This document shows, piece by piece, positions 62,781-64,000 of a DNA stretch of 64,000 nucleotides. The position numbers and the translations under genes were made by a program. Every line of letters starts with the position of its first letter. The first letter of the stretch is position 1. Location: positions 76,549,268 through 76,613,267 of the forward strand of contig NC_089981.1 in the NCBI RefSeq assembly GCF_036417845.1, in the 5' to 3' direction. This DNA comes from Apteryx mantelli (lineage: Eukaryota > Chordata > Aves > Apterygiformes > Apterygidae). Below the pieces are notes generated by a model, which was not told the origin of the DNA, ran no database searches, and saw only the letters and a program-made list of their open reading frames with translations.

Positions 62781-62811
62781 GGGGGGGGGGGGGGGGGGGG
62801 GGGAAGGGGGG
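62781..62811. repeat. Poly(G) run (23 nt) with a second G6 block
   Basis: Twenty-three consecutive G, then AA, then six G. It is the longest G homopolymer in the window. The true length may be misassembled. Confidence 0.8.
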
Positions 62812-64000
62812 AATCACTGCTAGGAGCATTCAGGCAGGATTTTGTAAGTGATAAAAAAGCCCTAGTAAACACCCACATATTTTTAAAGTCAGCCAAACTT
62901 TTTTAAAAACATCTCTAGCAAACGTAGGTTTCCTTGTTTTTGATGCTTCTGAAACTACAGTTTTCACACAAGAAATGCTAGCATGCTAGAAATTGTTCTC
63001 TTATACCTAGACAAGCACCAAAGTTTTAGAAAAAGTCCCAGGTATTGGATATCCACCCTAAAAGATAACTTGGTACAATGACCTGGTTAGAAAGTCTTTT
63101 ACAGAAATATCTTGTATGCAGCTTTATTTCTTGCCTAGAGACAGCCATCTGAAAAGCAGAAATCCCTAAAAAAAAAAATAATAATAAAAAATAAGTGCCC
63201 TCAAATTTTCAGTCATGCAATTGGTAGAGGTAAATTACTGCAGTTACCAGACCAGCCACTGAAGAGATGCATAGCAACCAGGTCTGTTCCTCAGTCTGGT
63301 CAAATTCAAGTCACTTTGACAAAAAAAGTCTTTTTTCTTTTTCTTTTTTTTTAAGCAGGAGGGGAAACTAAGCAAGGGTTGCTTTATACTGTAGCTTGAG
63401 AACACTGATGGTTTTGGTTGTATATCTTTTTGTTGGGGCTAACAAGGATTGCAGATTAAATTAAAGAGATCTTAGAGTAGTAACTGCTAATCAGCAGCAG
63501 GAATATCTTCCGGTAGTGGAAGCAATGCAGGTAGGTTGCATTTATCAGAAGTGACAGCTAATAAGTTACTTGTTAGGGTTTAATATTAAATTCAACATGA
63601 TTAGCTCCTCTTCAGCAATAAATGTTGGTATGGTAGTTAAACCAAAATGCTATGTCTGTGTATCATTAATACTGATAAACATTTCCTGTTTCCATTACAT
63701 AAAGAAACCTCAGGGAAGCTGACAGGTGGGGTTGTTCGGCTCTCTGGAGGCTGAAACCACCACTGGTGGGAAAGGCTGCCAGAGACCTTTTTGTTCATTC
63801 AAAATGTTGAACACCAACTCTTTCAAAACCCAAGAGCAAGCACGCTTCGGTGGGACACGCTTCAGCTCAGACGCAGCGGTCCTGATGACTGCAGTTTATA
63901 TATAATATGGCAATATAAATATGTATGTCATTTCTGACTTGCGAACACATCCTGAAGTTCAGCGAAGGAATCCATGGCAGGAAAAATACAGCACTTGCAG

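Larger units (their letters stand above)
61229..64000 (-). other. DEGS2: DEGS2 first intron (partial, runs off the right edge)
   Basis: The split codon at 61228 requires an upstream exon, and I see no match to the short first exon (N-terminal MGN..., ending near YTDQPH...RRKEIL) before 64000. The stretch has a C-run followed by a T-run at 61551-61571 and a very long G-run at 62781-62803. No other feature was recognised. Confidence 0.8.

Overview
This window looks like a piece of a bird (sauropsid) nuclear genome. It has long AT-rich introns, GT-AG spliced vertebrate exons, scattered CpG-rich clusters, few interspersed repeats, and an antisense CR1 LINE fragment of the kind that dominates avian repeats. 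I cannot fix the species.

Two protein-coding genes are present, tail to tail. On the + strand are the downstream exons of EVL (Enah/Vasp-like, an actin-polymerisation regulator). They start with the exon just after the EVH1 domain (28287) and run to the stop codon at 48663-48665 and a polyadenylation signal at 49212. On the - strand are the last two exons of DEGS2 (dihydroceramide delta4-desaturase / C4-hydroxylase), at 61228-60486 and 54538-54395; its first exon lies beyond the right edge. EVL(+) followed by DEGS2(-) is the order found at human 14q32.2, so this is conserved synteny.

Layout: 1-28286 is non-coding as far as I can read it, and I infer it is EVL intron. It holds CpG-rich clusters (about 8.9, 16.5, 19.2 and 21.2-22.1 kb), a CR1 fragment, an older CR1-like relic and simple repeats. 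I found no EVH1-encoding exon, so the first EVL exons should lie upstream of the window. 28287-48665 carries twelve EVL coding exons whose reading phases all join. 48666 to about 49235 is the EVL 3' UTR, and 49.2-54.4 kb is the interval between the two genes (probably including the DEGS2 3' UTR). 54395-64000 is DEGS2.

The most notable item is an 879-nt (293-codon) open, phase-symmetric exon at 34156-35034. It sits between the short Gln-rich exon carrying the RRTS site and the proline-rich core exon of EVL. That is the position where the paralogue ENAH/Mena carries its large neural-specific alternative exon, whereas the EVL protein usually described in mammals goes straight across the junction. 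The exon is preceded by a GC (not GT) splice donor and by a pyrimidine-dominated tract of about 140 nt, and it encodes a Ser/Pro-rich segment with an FPLPPPY motif. The 21-codon EVL-I alternative exon is also present (44678-44740).
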